Shown here: positions 55,320-64,000 of the stretch, piece by piece
Layout: each line of letters opens with the position of its first letter
How positions within the stretch are numbered: the stretch's first letter is position 1
Origin: Symsagittifera roscoffensis
Lineage: Eukaryota > Xenacoelomorpha > Acoela > Convolutidae
NCBI RefSeq assembly: GCF_963678635.1
Contig: NC_087064.1
Location: 52,224,684-52,288,683 of the forward strand
Direction of reading: 5' to 3'
Length of the DNA: 64,000 nt
Program-made: the position numbers and the translations under genes
The notes under the pieces: model-generated
The model's input: the letters and a program-made list of their open reading frames with translations, nothing else
The model's database searches: none
Told to the model about the DNA's origin: nothing

Positions 55320-56190
55320 ATTATTTCCTTCTCATCTGTGAATATTGAATCATAGTTTAGTGGTGTTGCACCAAAAGTAAGTGGAGTTATTCTAATATAA
55401 TCTCTACTGATGGGGTGATTGCTTGACTTGAGATGTCAGTTGATAAAATAATAAATGATGGATCAGAACATTCAGTGTCCTAAAAATAATATGTTTCGTC
55501 TGCCAATATAGTTTTACCGTCTGAATTTTGTGGTTGAAAAATTTTTCTTGCTACTGATATCAGGTCAAGATTATGGACAAAATAATCAATTATAAACTAT
55601 GCTAGTAATTTTTGTAGATCGTGTTTAACAATCTGTGATTTTTCGTTATTAGTGAGGTTTTCACGGATTGTGCTTAAGATTTTTGAGAAAATACTTATTT
55701 CCTGTCTTACAGCTGTATGTCGGGATGTTTGAGTTGTTGAGTCACCTTGTGTTTCTTTCAATTCTAGTATAGATAGATAGCTATAAATAATTGAAAATAC
55801 ATCATTTGTGAATATGGAATTTGCTCTTTGTGAATTATGGTGTTGTAATTTTTTATAAAGTCTTTAAAAATTTTTGCGAATTCTATATCTACATCGTCTG
55901 TTTGTATTGGGTGTTTTTGGTGATTTTGTTTCGATGATGCGATTTCGATTGTGTATGTACCATAATGTGATGGGATATTACATATATCTTTTTGGTAGTG
56001 ATCAAGGATTTGTCTTTTTACTTGTACTTCAGGGAATTCTTATTTACATGGGCTAATTCCTTTTTCAAATAAGTTTACAATTAAGTTATGGCAAAATTGT
56101 ACTTGTCCTCGGAAGGGATCATTTAGTGGTTTTATGAAAAATGGGAGTATCGAGTTATCATCAAAACTTTTGTCGTATTCAATCATATTC
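55320..56190 (-). pseudogene. Gag N-terminal domain, element 2
   Basis: Counterpart of the intact 235-codon frame at 28,786-28,079. Minus-strand words include RGQVQFCHNLIVNLFEKGIS, YGTYTIEIASS and TDDVDIEFAKIFKDFI. Stops and frameshifts split it. The beta type carries an extra about 200 bp (55,460-55,650) not seen in element 1. Confidence 0.6.
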
Positions 56191-56199
56191 TATATTGTA

Positions 56200-56690
56200 A
56201 AACTGTTAGTGTGTAACATTCAATATGTCTTATTGGCTGGTTCCAATTATATAGGCGTATTGGTTTGTTGATATATGACTTTTTTATTTTGCGTTTTCCA
56301 TTTGTTGATGAAGGTGTTGTGGCTTCTGAGTCGGAAAAATTTATTTGGTCGTCGATCGGGTTATTTTTACTTATGGGATCTTTTAGTTTTCGAAGTTCCT
56401 GTATTGTGTTTGTGTCTGATTCTGAGACTGCGTTTCTTTGTTTTGAAAATGCTTTCCTAAAAAGTAGTTTTTGTTTTGTTATGATTGTATTTTTTCGTGT
56501 CTGTCGTTTTTATCTTTTATATCCAATTGTTTGTCTGTGCGGTGTGGTTACAGGGTCGTATCTTTCGTTTTCAATTAGGCAATTATGTAATACGATTGTT
56601 TGTTTGTTACCTAGATTATCTCTTGACATAAAGTTTAGAATGATGGGTGCCATATTTGGGTTAGAAGTTTTTAGTTTCTTGAACTGTTAG
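56200..56690 (-). pseudogene. Possible coding segment upstream of Gag, element 2
   Basis: Minus strand gives ILNFMSRDNLGNKQTIVLHN, TPHRQTIGYKR and AVSESDTNTIQELRKLKDPI, matching 29,515-28,823 and 62,660-62,170. The plus-strand frames here (up to 141 codons) are shadows. Confidence 0.4.
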
Positions 56691-57827
56691 TTCTTACGCC
56701 TTTTGTGTGGTTATCTTATCTTGGGGCATACGTTTTCGTGATTTGACGGGTTGGAGAGAGAGTAGTATATCAATTCGTGAGAATGATTTTTTACTTTCTC
56801 GTGACTAAGTTTAATTTAAGATACACTTACCTAATCTTACTTAGAGGGTTTTGATTTGTGATCAAGGGTTGGAGATTAGTAAAACAATCTACAAGGTTCA
56901 AGTGTAATTAGAACGCAAGCGGATCGTTAGATACTGTTTTATGACCTATTAAATTTAAGTGTTTTAGCCTGGGTCATCTAAGAGGAAGGGAATCAAGTGA
57001 AGGATGAGTAACCGAAGTTCTTCACTGTTTATCTTAAATAAAAACGCTAGTTTTTTCAATAAATTCTATTAGTCCTGAGTCTTTGATAAGGGTTGAGTAG
57101 TGAATTGACGTTTGAGGTCGTTAAACACTTTTAAAAATGTGGGGGGGGGAACAAAATTGTTCCATTTGATCCAAGGAAATCCATGATGACCAGAAAATAA
57201 AGAAAGTTATTTAAAGTGACTGTTTAAAGATTCAAGGAAAGCCTTGGTGATCTGTTTTTTTTAAGTTGAGATAATTTAAAGAGAAAACAAGGATAAGCCT
57301 TGATAAAAATTATTGTGAAGGTTTAAGTGTGAAAAGTTTAAGATTAAAGTTTAGGATGATGTTAGTTTTGTGTAATTTGCTGTTATTTTTTAGGTGATGA
57401 AGCTGAGATGAAGAAATGATATAACAGATTATTAAAACTAACGATGATTTTTTAGTTTAACTAGTTTTTGTAGTTTTATTCATTAAATTAATTTATTCAA
57501 AATGTTTTAATTCACTGCAGATTTTTGGAGAGAACAACTTGTGTTGTTTTTATCAGCCGTTATTGTCTAAATAATAGGTTTAGCTCCATTTAGGTTACTG
57601 AACGTTTTTTTCAAATCTTATGTCATTGAATAAAAATTTAAATTTACTGCGGAAATGATTCTAAATACATAGGTTTGTTCCGGTTTCCGTAGTATTATCA
57701 TGTATTGTTTGGAAAATTGGAGGAGATCTATTGAGTCGGAGAGACATTTCTAACAAATTTGCAATTGTCTAATTCTGAATATGTTTTTTCTAATACTAAG
57801 TTAGTTAAGGTGTTGTTCGAGACTTTT
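56691..57827 (-). other. 5' leader of element 2
   Basis: Non-coding; nearly identical to 62,661-63,820. It keeps the AGTGAAG...CTTCACT hairpin (56,996-57,026) and CAAGG...CCTTG hairpins at 57,232 and 57,288. The third, at 57,170, is decayed. Confidence 0.55.
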
Positions 57828-57837
57828 GGTCGCACCA
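57828..57837 (-). other. tRNA primer-binding site, element 2
   Basis: TGGTGCGACC on the minus strand, two bases from the LTR end; identical to 30,746-30,755. Confidence 0.75.
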
Positions 57838-57839
57838 GA

Positions 57840-58217
57840 TGAGTTATGTATGGTTGACTGTACTCATAGGGTAATTTCAGATAAGGTACACGGTCTGCTC
57901 GTCACGCTATCTTATTTTCGGCCGGATAGATTCGTGCAACTTCTTAGTCTAATACCAATCTTAATCTTACTCTTCAATCTCTCAGTCTCAATAGATCTAG
58001 TGTATACTGGTTTATGGGAGTTAGTTTCCAGAAGGAGAACAATTGTATTTTAAGTTTAATTCAAATTGCTCTGGTGCTGAAACTACAAGTAGTTTCAGCA
58101 TTTACAAATAAGTATAAATTATTATTATGGAATGTGATTGGTTGATTACGAATATTTTTTAGACTTAGAGAATTATATTTATAACCAATTATAAATTCTA
58201 GTTTAGAACTGGTTCCA
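57840..58217 (-). repeat. 5' LTR of element 2 (378 bp)
   Basis: Starts TGAGTTATG and ends GGTTCCA on the plus strand. It is followed by unrelated sequence at 58,218, confirming the LTR boundary inferred from element 1. Confidence 0.85.
58173..58183 (-). promoter_or_regulatory. LTR TATA box
   Basis: TATAAATATAA on the minus strand with a CCAAT-type word beside it, at the same LTR position as 36,272-36,282. Confidence 0.45.
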
Positions 58218-58340
58218 CTATTTTAAACCGACCTGAAAATCGTTTTTTTTTCACAGTGAGCGCTATCAGCCATTATTCTACGTTCAATTATGGTCAATAG
58301 AGGCACAGGAAGCGGTATTTTTTCATCTCAAAGCAAATAA
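58218..58340. other. Short non-element DNA between elements 2 and 3
   Basis: About 120 bp without similarity to the LTR elements, between the element 2 5' LTR and the truncated end of element 3. No gene. Confidence 0.5.
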
Positions 58341-58798
58341 AATGGTTAAAAAATTATTCTGTTCCATTGTTCGTGTAGCATAAAGAATAGTTGGATTTTG
58401 TGCTTGGTCCTTGTGCTTTAGATAATTTGCTTGAGGTTTTTCAATTTTGGATGTAAAGTTTGTATTTCGTTCCAGGTTGGAAGGTTTATAATATTTGATT
58501 CTGCTCCTTTGTCTATCAAAAAATCAATTGCGAGGTCTGGTGATTGAAAATTTTTATTCTTTGGACATTCTAAAAGACAATCCATTCTAAAAGAAATTGT
58601 CCAGATTTTTTCTGTGGGTAGGTGTATTTTGTTTGATGCGTTTTGATTTACATTGTTTGTGCTTGAACTTACTTTAAGTTGTTGATCAGTATAGTATATT
58701 TGTTTTTGAATATTATCAGGGTTTTGGAAATTGTTATGATTATTTTGATAATGATTCGATTCTAGTGGTGTTTCGTAATCGCTTTCATTCTGAAGCAT
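58341..58798 (-). pseudogene. Aspartic protease and Gag end, element 3
   Basis: The frame at 58,798-58,418 contains YETPLESNHYQNNHNNFQNP, an insertion-bearing KIWTISFRMDCLLECPKNKN, and LAIDFLIDKGAESNIINLPT. The active-site Ser of Asp-Ser-Gly is Lys. Truncated after about 60 protease residues; inactive. Confidence 0.75.
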
Positions 58799-59690
58799 GT
58801 TTATTGAAAGTATACTTTCTGTTTCGCTTTCATCGTCTGAGGATTCGCAAGGTACGTGATTTAGATGTAAATCTGTGGTTTCTGTGTTATCAAAACCGGG
58901 AGAGTTTGATTGAGTTTCTTCAGTTGATTGTACTTGGTTTATGTGTCTTTGATGTTTAGGTGTACTTCTTCTATAGTTTTGGTGTGAATTTTGATATTGT
59001 GTATAATTTCGTTGCGGTGATTAACAAAAAAAATTCTCTGTCGATTACTATAATTCGAATTTCTATTTTGAAAATTGTTACGTGATCTAATGTGATAGTT
59101 AGTGTAATTTGATCTGTAGTAGTTTGAGTTATTATCTGAATAGTCTCGTGATCTGTTATTTTGATACTGTCTGATTCTATTATTTGAAAAATTTATGTTT
59201 CTTTTGTGTGAGGAATTTCTAGATCTATCGTTTGAATAGTATCTATTACAAGAGTTTGAACGGGCACTGTTTTTAACGAAGTTCTTATAGTTGCTTCTGT
59301 TTGAATTTGATCTTCAATAATTATCTTGATATCGATTGTTTTGACTGTTTGATCGACTATATCTATTCCGTGAGAAATTTCGTGAATTTCTTTGATCCTG
59401 AGATCTTCCACGTTAGTTATATCTGTAGGGTGACTGCTGTCCAGAGACATTATAATTGTCAGGAAGTGGTTTGCCTGAATTTTTTGTTACTGTGAATTTT
59501 TTGTTTCGTAGATTTTGGTCTTTTTTCATGTATTTGTAAAATGATTTATTTGGTTCTCTGTGTTTTTGTGGTTTGTTTTGATTATCTTATTGTTTTTCTC
59601 TACATTCAGCAATACTGTGTCCGTATCTATGGCACTAGTTAAACCATTTTTTGAATGATCGTTTGCCTTTAAAGTTTGGATTTTTCTCCT
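58799..59690 (-). pseudogene. Gag C-terminus and knuckle, element 3
   Basis: The knuckle near 59,665-59,605 has CHRYGHSIAEC, keeping the second Cys, the His and the last Cys, but a stop and substitution remove the first Cys. RNY-type repeat DNA follows (59,500-58,990). An Ile/Thr/Asp-rich alternative frame (59,450-59,193) is a shadow. Confidence 0.65.
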
Positions 59691-60440
59691 AGATAATTAA
59701 AACTTGAGTGATTTTTTCAGCTAGTTCTGTGTCAGAATCTTGAATATTATTTATTTGTGAAGTAGTGGTTTGGATGTTATTTAGAAATTGTATTTTTAAA
59801 TGTTCTGTTTCTTCCAATTTCATAGTGATTTCAGCTTGTTCTAGTTTATCTACTAGTTTTCTGAAGTCTATATCCGGTTCATGACTTGAAGATGGATGTG
59901 ATGCTCTCTTTTTATTGCTATTTTTTGTAATTGAGGTGTTAGAGTCATCATTACGACTTCTGGCATTTTTGTATTTATATAATCTTGTGTATTAGGAGAT
60001 TATGCTTTTCTTAATAGTGTTTCTATTCTTACTGCTAGTTGTTTAATTGTTTCGATTGGGATTCTACGAGTTTCATTGCATAAAACTGTTTGGTGTTGTT
60101 TGTTTCTTTCGAAGTCGAACATTTTTGAATATTCTTGTGTGAAGATTTTCCAATCTGATTTAACATCTTTAGGTACAACTGAAAACCATTTTTGGACTGC
60201 GCCTTCAAGTGTGGTTTGGATTAGAGATGTGCGTCTATGTATCCAATTTTGATGGAGTGGTGTATTTACTGGTTCAGTTCCTATATTTAAAATCAAAATT
60301 GCTGTGACTGCATTTAATTAATTTTCTACGGAGTATTCGGGATCTGTTTCTGTGAAAACAATTAATGGCTTATTTGAAGATATTGAGGATCCACTCACAG
60401 GGCATGGATTTATTGTCATTTATAGTGATTCTGCGGCATT
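59691..60440 (-). pseudogene. Gag capsid, element 3
   Basis: The 98-codon frame at 60,296-60,000 contains LNIGTEPVNTPLHQNWIHRR, VQKWFSVVPKDVKSDWKIFT and FERNKQHQTVLCNETRRIPI. It is the best-kept beta capsid centre. Adjacent parts are frameshifted. Confidence 0.7.
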
Positions 60441-61280
60441 TGGTATTTGAGAAAACTTGTGAAGTGAGTCTTTGTTATTTCATGTTTTTGTAGATAATAT
60501 GGCAGTGGAACTTCATTTTGCATTTGAGTTGAATGATAATTTTGTGTATTCACAGGGTTTTTTGATTGAAACTTATTATTTTATGAGGTTGGGGTATGTC
60601 TTGTTTGCCTTTGTTTGTTTCGTGTATATGGTTTGAAAAGATCTGGTTAATCGATGTTCAAGTTATTGTGATGGTTGTTTGTGTTGAATCGTTGATTTTG
60701 ATAAGAATATTCATAAATTTCTGAGTAATGCGGTTGATTTCTAGCATGATGTTTAATTGCTATGTTTTTATTTTGTTGGAAAAATGGGTAATTTTCGCTA
60801 CGATCCGGTGCAGCTCGTGGCTGGTCGTTAAAGAATGCTGATTGAGAAGCTTGTTGTCGTACATTTTGACTTTGTGATTGCGATTGACTGTGACTATTCG
60901 TATTGAGGGTTTTGTTGTTTTCGACTTTTGCAAAAAAAAATATAGTTATGATCAGAGAAGTTATTCTGTTTGATGTCTCTTGCTTATTTGTTTGTCTTGA
61001 TGTTGTTACTAATCTAAATGTTTGAATTTCCATCTGTGAATTTTTTGGAATAATTGAATGTCTCACTGTCTATTGTATAGTTGTTTGTGGAAATACTGTG
61101 TTTTTATTTTTTGGAGTTTTGTAAGTGTTCGGTGAATAGGAAAAAAGCTTTGTTGTGTTGTTTTTGGCATTGTTTCAAGTATTTCTTCATTTACGAATTT
61201 TAATGGGGTTTGGATATCTTGCTGTGTAAGATTTTTTGTTCCATTTAAGTTTTCTAGGTTAATAAATGTAGAATTCAAAC
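60441..61280 (-). pseudogene. Gag middle region, element 3
   Basis: 61,278-61,063 (STFINLENLNGTKNLTQQDI) and 61,066-60,647 (QTFRLVTTSRQTNKQETSNR, SQSQSQSQNVRQQASQ). Gln/Asn/Ser-rich and close to the element 2 U1 segment. Confidence 0.6.
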
Positions 61281-61289
61281 TATTATTTC

Positions 61290-62165
61290 CTTCTCTATCT
61301 GTGAATATTGAATCATAGTTTAATGGTGTTGCACGAAAAGTAAGTGGAGTTATTCTAATATAATCTCTATTGATGGAACTTGGGTGATTGCTTGACTTGA
61401 GATGTCAGTTGATATATTAATAAATGATGGATCAGACCATTCAGGGTCCCAAAAATAATTTGTTTCGTCTGCCAATGTAGTTTCATCGTCTGAATTTTGT
61501 GGTTGAAAATTTTTTCTTGGTACTGATATCAGTTCAAGATTATGGTGGAAATAATCAATAATAAGCTATGCTAGTATCTTTTGTAGATCGTGTTTAACAT
61601 TCTGTGATATTTCGTTATTAGTGAGATTTTCACGGATTGTGCTTAAGAATTTTGAGAAAATACTTATTTCCTGTCTTACTGCTGTATGTCGGGATGTTTG
61701 AGTTGTTGAGTCACCTTGTGTTTCTTTCAATTCTAGTATAGATAGATAGCTATAAATAATTGAAAATACATCATTTGTGAATAGGGAGTTTGCTCTTTGT
61801 GAATTATGGTGTTGTAATTTTTTATAAAGTTTTTGAAAATTTTTGCGAATTCTATATCTACATCGTCTGTTTGTATTGGGTGTTTTTGGTGATTTTGTTT
61901 CGATGATGCGATTTCGATTGTGTATATACCATAATGTGATGTGATATTACATATATCTTTTTGTTAGTGATCAAAGATTTGTCTTTTTATTTGTACTTCA
62001 GGGAATTCTTATTTACATGGGCTAATTCCTTTTTCAAATAAGTTTACAATTAAGTTATGGCAAAATTGTACTTGTCCTCGGAAGGGATCATTTAGTGGTT
62101 TTATGAAAAATGGGAGTATCGAGTTATCGTCAAAACTTTTGTCGTATTCAATCATATTCTATATT
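61290..62165 (-). pseudogene. Gag N-terminal domain, element 3
   Basis: Same order and breaks as 56,190-55,320, including shared stops (for example after the SPCK word). Many of the inactivating changes therefore predate separation of elements 2 and 3. Confidence 0.6.
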
Positions 62166-62169
62166 GTAA

Positions 62170-62660
62170 AACTGTTAGTGTGTAACATTCAATATGTCTT
62201 ATTGGCTGGTTCCAATTATATAGGCGTATTGGTTTGTTGATATATGACTTTTTTATTTTGCGTTTTTCATTTGTTGATGAAGGTGTTGTGGCTTCTGAGT
62301 CGGAAAAATTTATTTGGTCGTCGATCGGGTTATTTTTACTTATGGGATTTTTTAGTTTTCGAAGTTCCTGTATTGTGTTTGTGTCTGATTCTGAGACTGC
62401 GTTTATTTGTTTTGAAAATGGTTTTCTAAAAACTTGTTTTTGTTTTGTTTTGATTATCTTTTTTCGTGTCTGTCGTTTTTATCTTTTATAGCCTATTATT
62501 TGTCTGTGTGGTGTGATTACAGGGTCGTATCTTTTGTTTTCAATTAAGCAATTATGTAATACGATTGTTTGTTTGTTACCTAGATTATCTCTTGACATAA
62601 AGTTTAGAATGATGGGTGCAATGTTTGGGTTAGAAGTTTTAAGTTTCTTGGACTGTTAGT
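62170..62660 (-). pseudogene. Possible coding segment upstream of Gag, element 3
   Basis: Third copy of the conserved upstream segment (MSRDNLGNKQTI, AVSESDTNTIQELRKLK on the minus strand). Plus-strand frames here are shadows. Confidence 0.4.
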
Positions 62661-63820
62661 TCTTACGCGTTTTGTGTGGTTATCTTATCTTGGGGCATAC
62701 GTTTTCGTGATTTGACGGGTTGGAGAGAGAGTAGTATATCGATTCATGAGAATGATTTTTTACTTCCTCGTGACTAAGTTTAATTTAAGATACACTTACC
62801 TAATCTTACTTAGAGGGTTTTGATTTGTGATCAAGGGTTGGAGATTAGTAACTCAATCTACAAGGTTCAGGTATAATTAGAACGCAAGCAGATCGTTAGA
62901 TACTGTTTTATGACCTATTAAGTTTAAGTGTTTTAGCCTGGTTCATCTAAGAGGAAGGGAATCAAGTGAAGGATGAGTAACCGAAGTTCTTCGCTGTTTA
63001 TCTTAAAAAAATGGTTAGTTTTTTCAATAATTTCTTTTAATCCTGGGTCTTTGATAAGGGTTGTGTAGCGAATCGACGTTTGAGGTCGTTAAACACTTTT
63101 AAAAATGTGGGGGGGGGGAAATTTTTCCGTTTGATCCAAGGAAAGCCTTGATGATCAGAAAATAAAGAAAGTTATTTTAAGTGACTGTTTACAGATTCAA
63201 GGAAAACCTTGGTGATCTGTTTTTTTTTAAGTTGAGATAATTTAAGAGAAAACAAGGATAAGCCTTGATAAATTTTAATGTAAAGGTTTAAGTGAGAAAA
63301 GTTTAAGCTTAAAGTTTAGGATGATGTTAGTTTTGTGTAATTTGCTGTTATTGTTTAGGTGATGAAGCTGAGATGAAGAAATGATATAACAGATTATTAA
63401 AACTAACGATGATTTTTTAGTTTAACTAGTTTTTGTAGTTTTATTCATTAAATTAATTTATTCAAAATGTTTTAATTCACTGCAGATTTTTGGAGAGAAC
63501 GACTTGTGTTGTTTTTATCGGCCGTTATTGTATAAATAATAGGTTTAGCTCCATTTAGGTTACTGAAGAATTTTTTCAAATCTTATGTCATTGATTAAAA
63601 ATTTAAATTTACTGCGGAAATGATTCTAAATACATAGGTTTGTTCCGGTTTCCGTAGTATTATCATGTATTGTTTGGAAAATCTGAGGAGATCTATTGAG
63701 TCGGAGAGATTTCTAACAAAATGTTTTTTTCATGTAACATTTTTGCAATTTTGCAACTGTCTAATTCTGAATCTGTTTTTTTCTAATACTAAGTAGGTTA
63801 AGGTGTTTTTCGAGACTTTT
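62661..63820 (-). other. 5' leader of element 3
   Basis: Keeps the AGTGAAG stem (62,965-62,995, one weakened pair). All three CAAGG...CCTTG hairpins are present (63,136, 63,197, 63,252), the middle one as CAAGGAAAACCTTG. A G run lies at 63,107-63,118. Confidence 0.55.
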
Positions 63821-63830
63821 GGTCGCACCA
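63821..63830 (-). other. tRNA primer-binding site, element 3
   Basis: TGGTGCGACC on the minus strand, two bases from the LTR. Confidence 0.75.
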
Positions 63831-63832
63831 GA

Positions 63833-64000
63833 TGAGTTATGTATGGTTGACTGTACTCATAGGGTAATTTCAGATAAGGTACACGGTCTGCTCGTCACGC
63901 TATCTTATTTTCGGCCGGATAGATTCGTGCAACTTCTTAGTCTAATACGAATCTTAATCTTACTCTTCAATCTCTCAGTCTCAATAGATCTAGTGTATAC
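63833..64000 (-). repeat. 5' LTR of element 3, cut by the window end
   Basis: Same sequence as the start of 57,840-58,217 for the 168 bp available. Confidence 0.85.

Larger units (their letters stand above)
35937..58217 (-). mobile_element. Element 2: composite LTR retrotransposon with triplicated gag segment
   Basis: LTRs at 35,937-36,316 and 57,840-58,217 bound a minus-strand element of about 22.3 kb with the same order as element 1. Distinctive points: three gag-type segments (55,300-52,255; 52,250-50,000; 49,998-47,720), deletion of the protease active site before RT, deletion of the RT YxDD region, a retained but mutated integrase core, and a longer region after the envelope-like ORF. 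Confidence 0.8.
58341..64000 (-). mobile_element. Element 3: 5' portion of a beta-type copy, runs off the window
   Basis: LTR, primer site, leader, Gag and protease in the usual order, closely similar to 52,373-57,830 of element 2. It is truncated inside the protease at 58,341. No RT, integrase or envelope-like part. Confidence 0.85.

Noticed and set aside
56265-56690. 141-codon plus-strand frame, with a second copy at 62,234-62,491
   Set aside because: It is antisense to a segment conserved as protein on the minus strand; Phe/Leu/Cys-rich composition is typical of a shadow.
1-64000. CRISPR arrays, prokaryotic operons, riboswitches
   Set aside because: Repeats here are transposon duplications of variable spacing, coding is eukaryotic retroelement type, and no bacterial gene arrangement is present.

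Overview
This 64 kb window is AT-rich, intron-bearing animal DNA (an invertebrate; a nematode is only a guess). It is dominated by transposable elements. No prokaryotic-style operon, rRNA, tRNA or CRISPR array is visible. The only host-gene candidate I can support is a short exon with a signal peptide at 33,163-33,419. It has a broken paralogue that is split by a retrotransposon (11,857-11,901 plus 31,137-31,351).

Region 1 (1-11,901). Purine-rich low-complexity blocks flank a small degenerate tandem repeat (1-2,110). Several Penelope-like element (PLE) copies follow, all on the minus strand: 3,241-4,850, 5,030-7,443 and 9,986-10,541. They preserve pieces of PLE reverse transcriptase, thumb and GIY-YIG endonuclease. 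A 547-bp DNA-transposon relic (3,708-4,254) sits inside one GIY-YIG domain. A long fold-back repeat lies at 8,371-8,725.

Region 2 (11,902-31,136). Element 1 is a 19.2 kb Ty3/gypsy-type LTR retrotransposon on the minus strand, flanked by a 4-bp ATAT target duplication. Read from high to low coordinates it holds LTR, primer-binding site, leader, gag, protease, RT, RNase H, integrase, an envelope-like third ORF, a 3' noncoding region and a truncated LTR. Its RT-to-integrase block is duplicated in tandem, and both blocks lack the integrase catalytic core.

Region 3 (31,137-35,936). Non-LTR flank: the two paralogous exons, a 167-bp tandem duplication, AT-rich DNA with many TAATCC motifs, and a 399-bp hAT-type MITE with a perfect 8-bp target duplication.

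Region 4 (35,937-58,217). Element 2 is a related 22.3 kb minus-strand copy with LTRs at both ends. Its gag-protease segment is present three times as a mosaic of two sequence types (here called alpha and beta). It keeps an integrase core and adds an accessory ORF after the envelope-like gene. Its protease and RT carry deletions.

Region 5 (58,341-64,000). Element 3 is a beta-type copy with LTR, leader, gag and protease, truncated inside the protease region and running off the window.

All three LTR elements are broken by frameshifts, stops and deletions. In an intact relative the parts would form Gag particles, process them with the aspartic protease, copy RNA with RT/RNase H from a tRNA primer, integrate the DNA, and perhaps spread between cells with the envelope-like protein. 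The most interesting signals are the filled/empty site pair, the repeated internal duplications and shared deletions, the unusual third and fourth ORFs, and conserved structures in the leader and 3' noncoding RNA.
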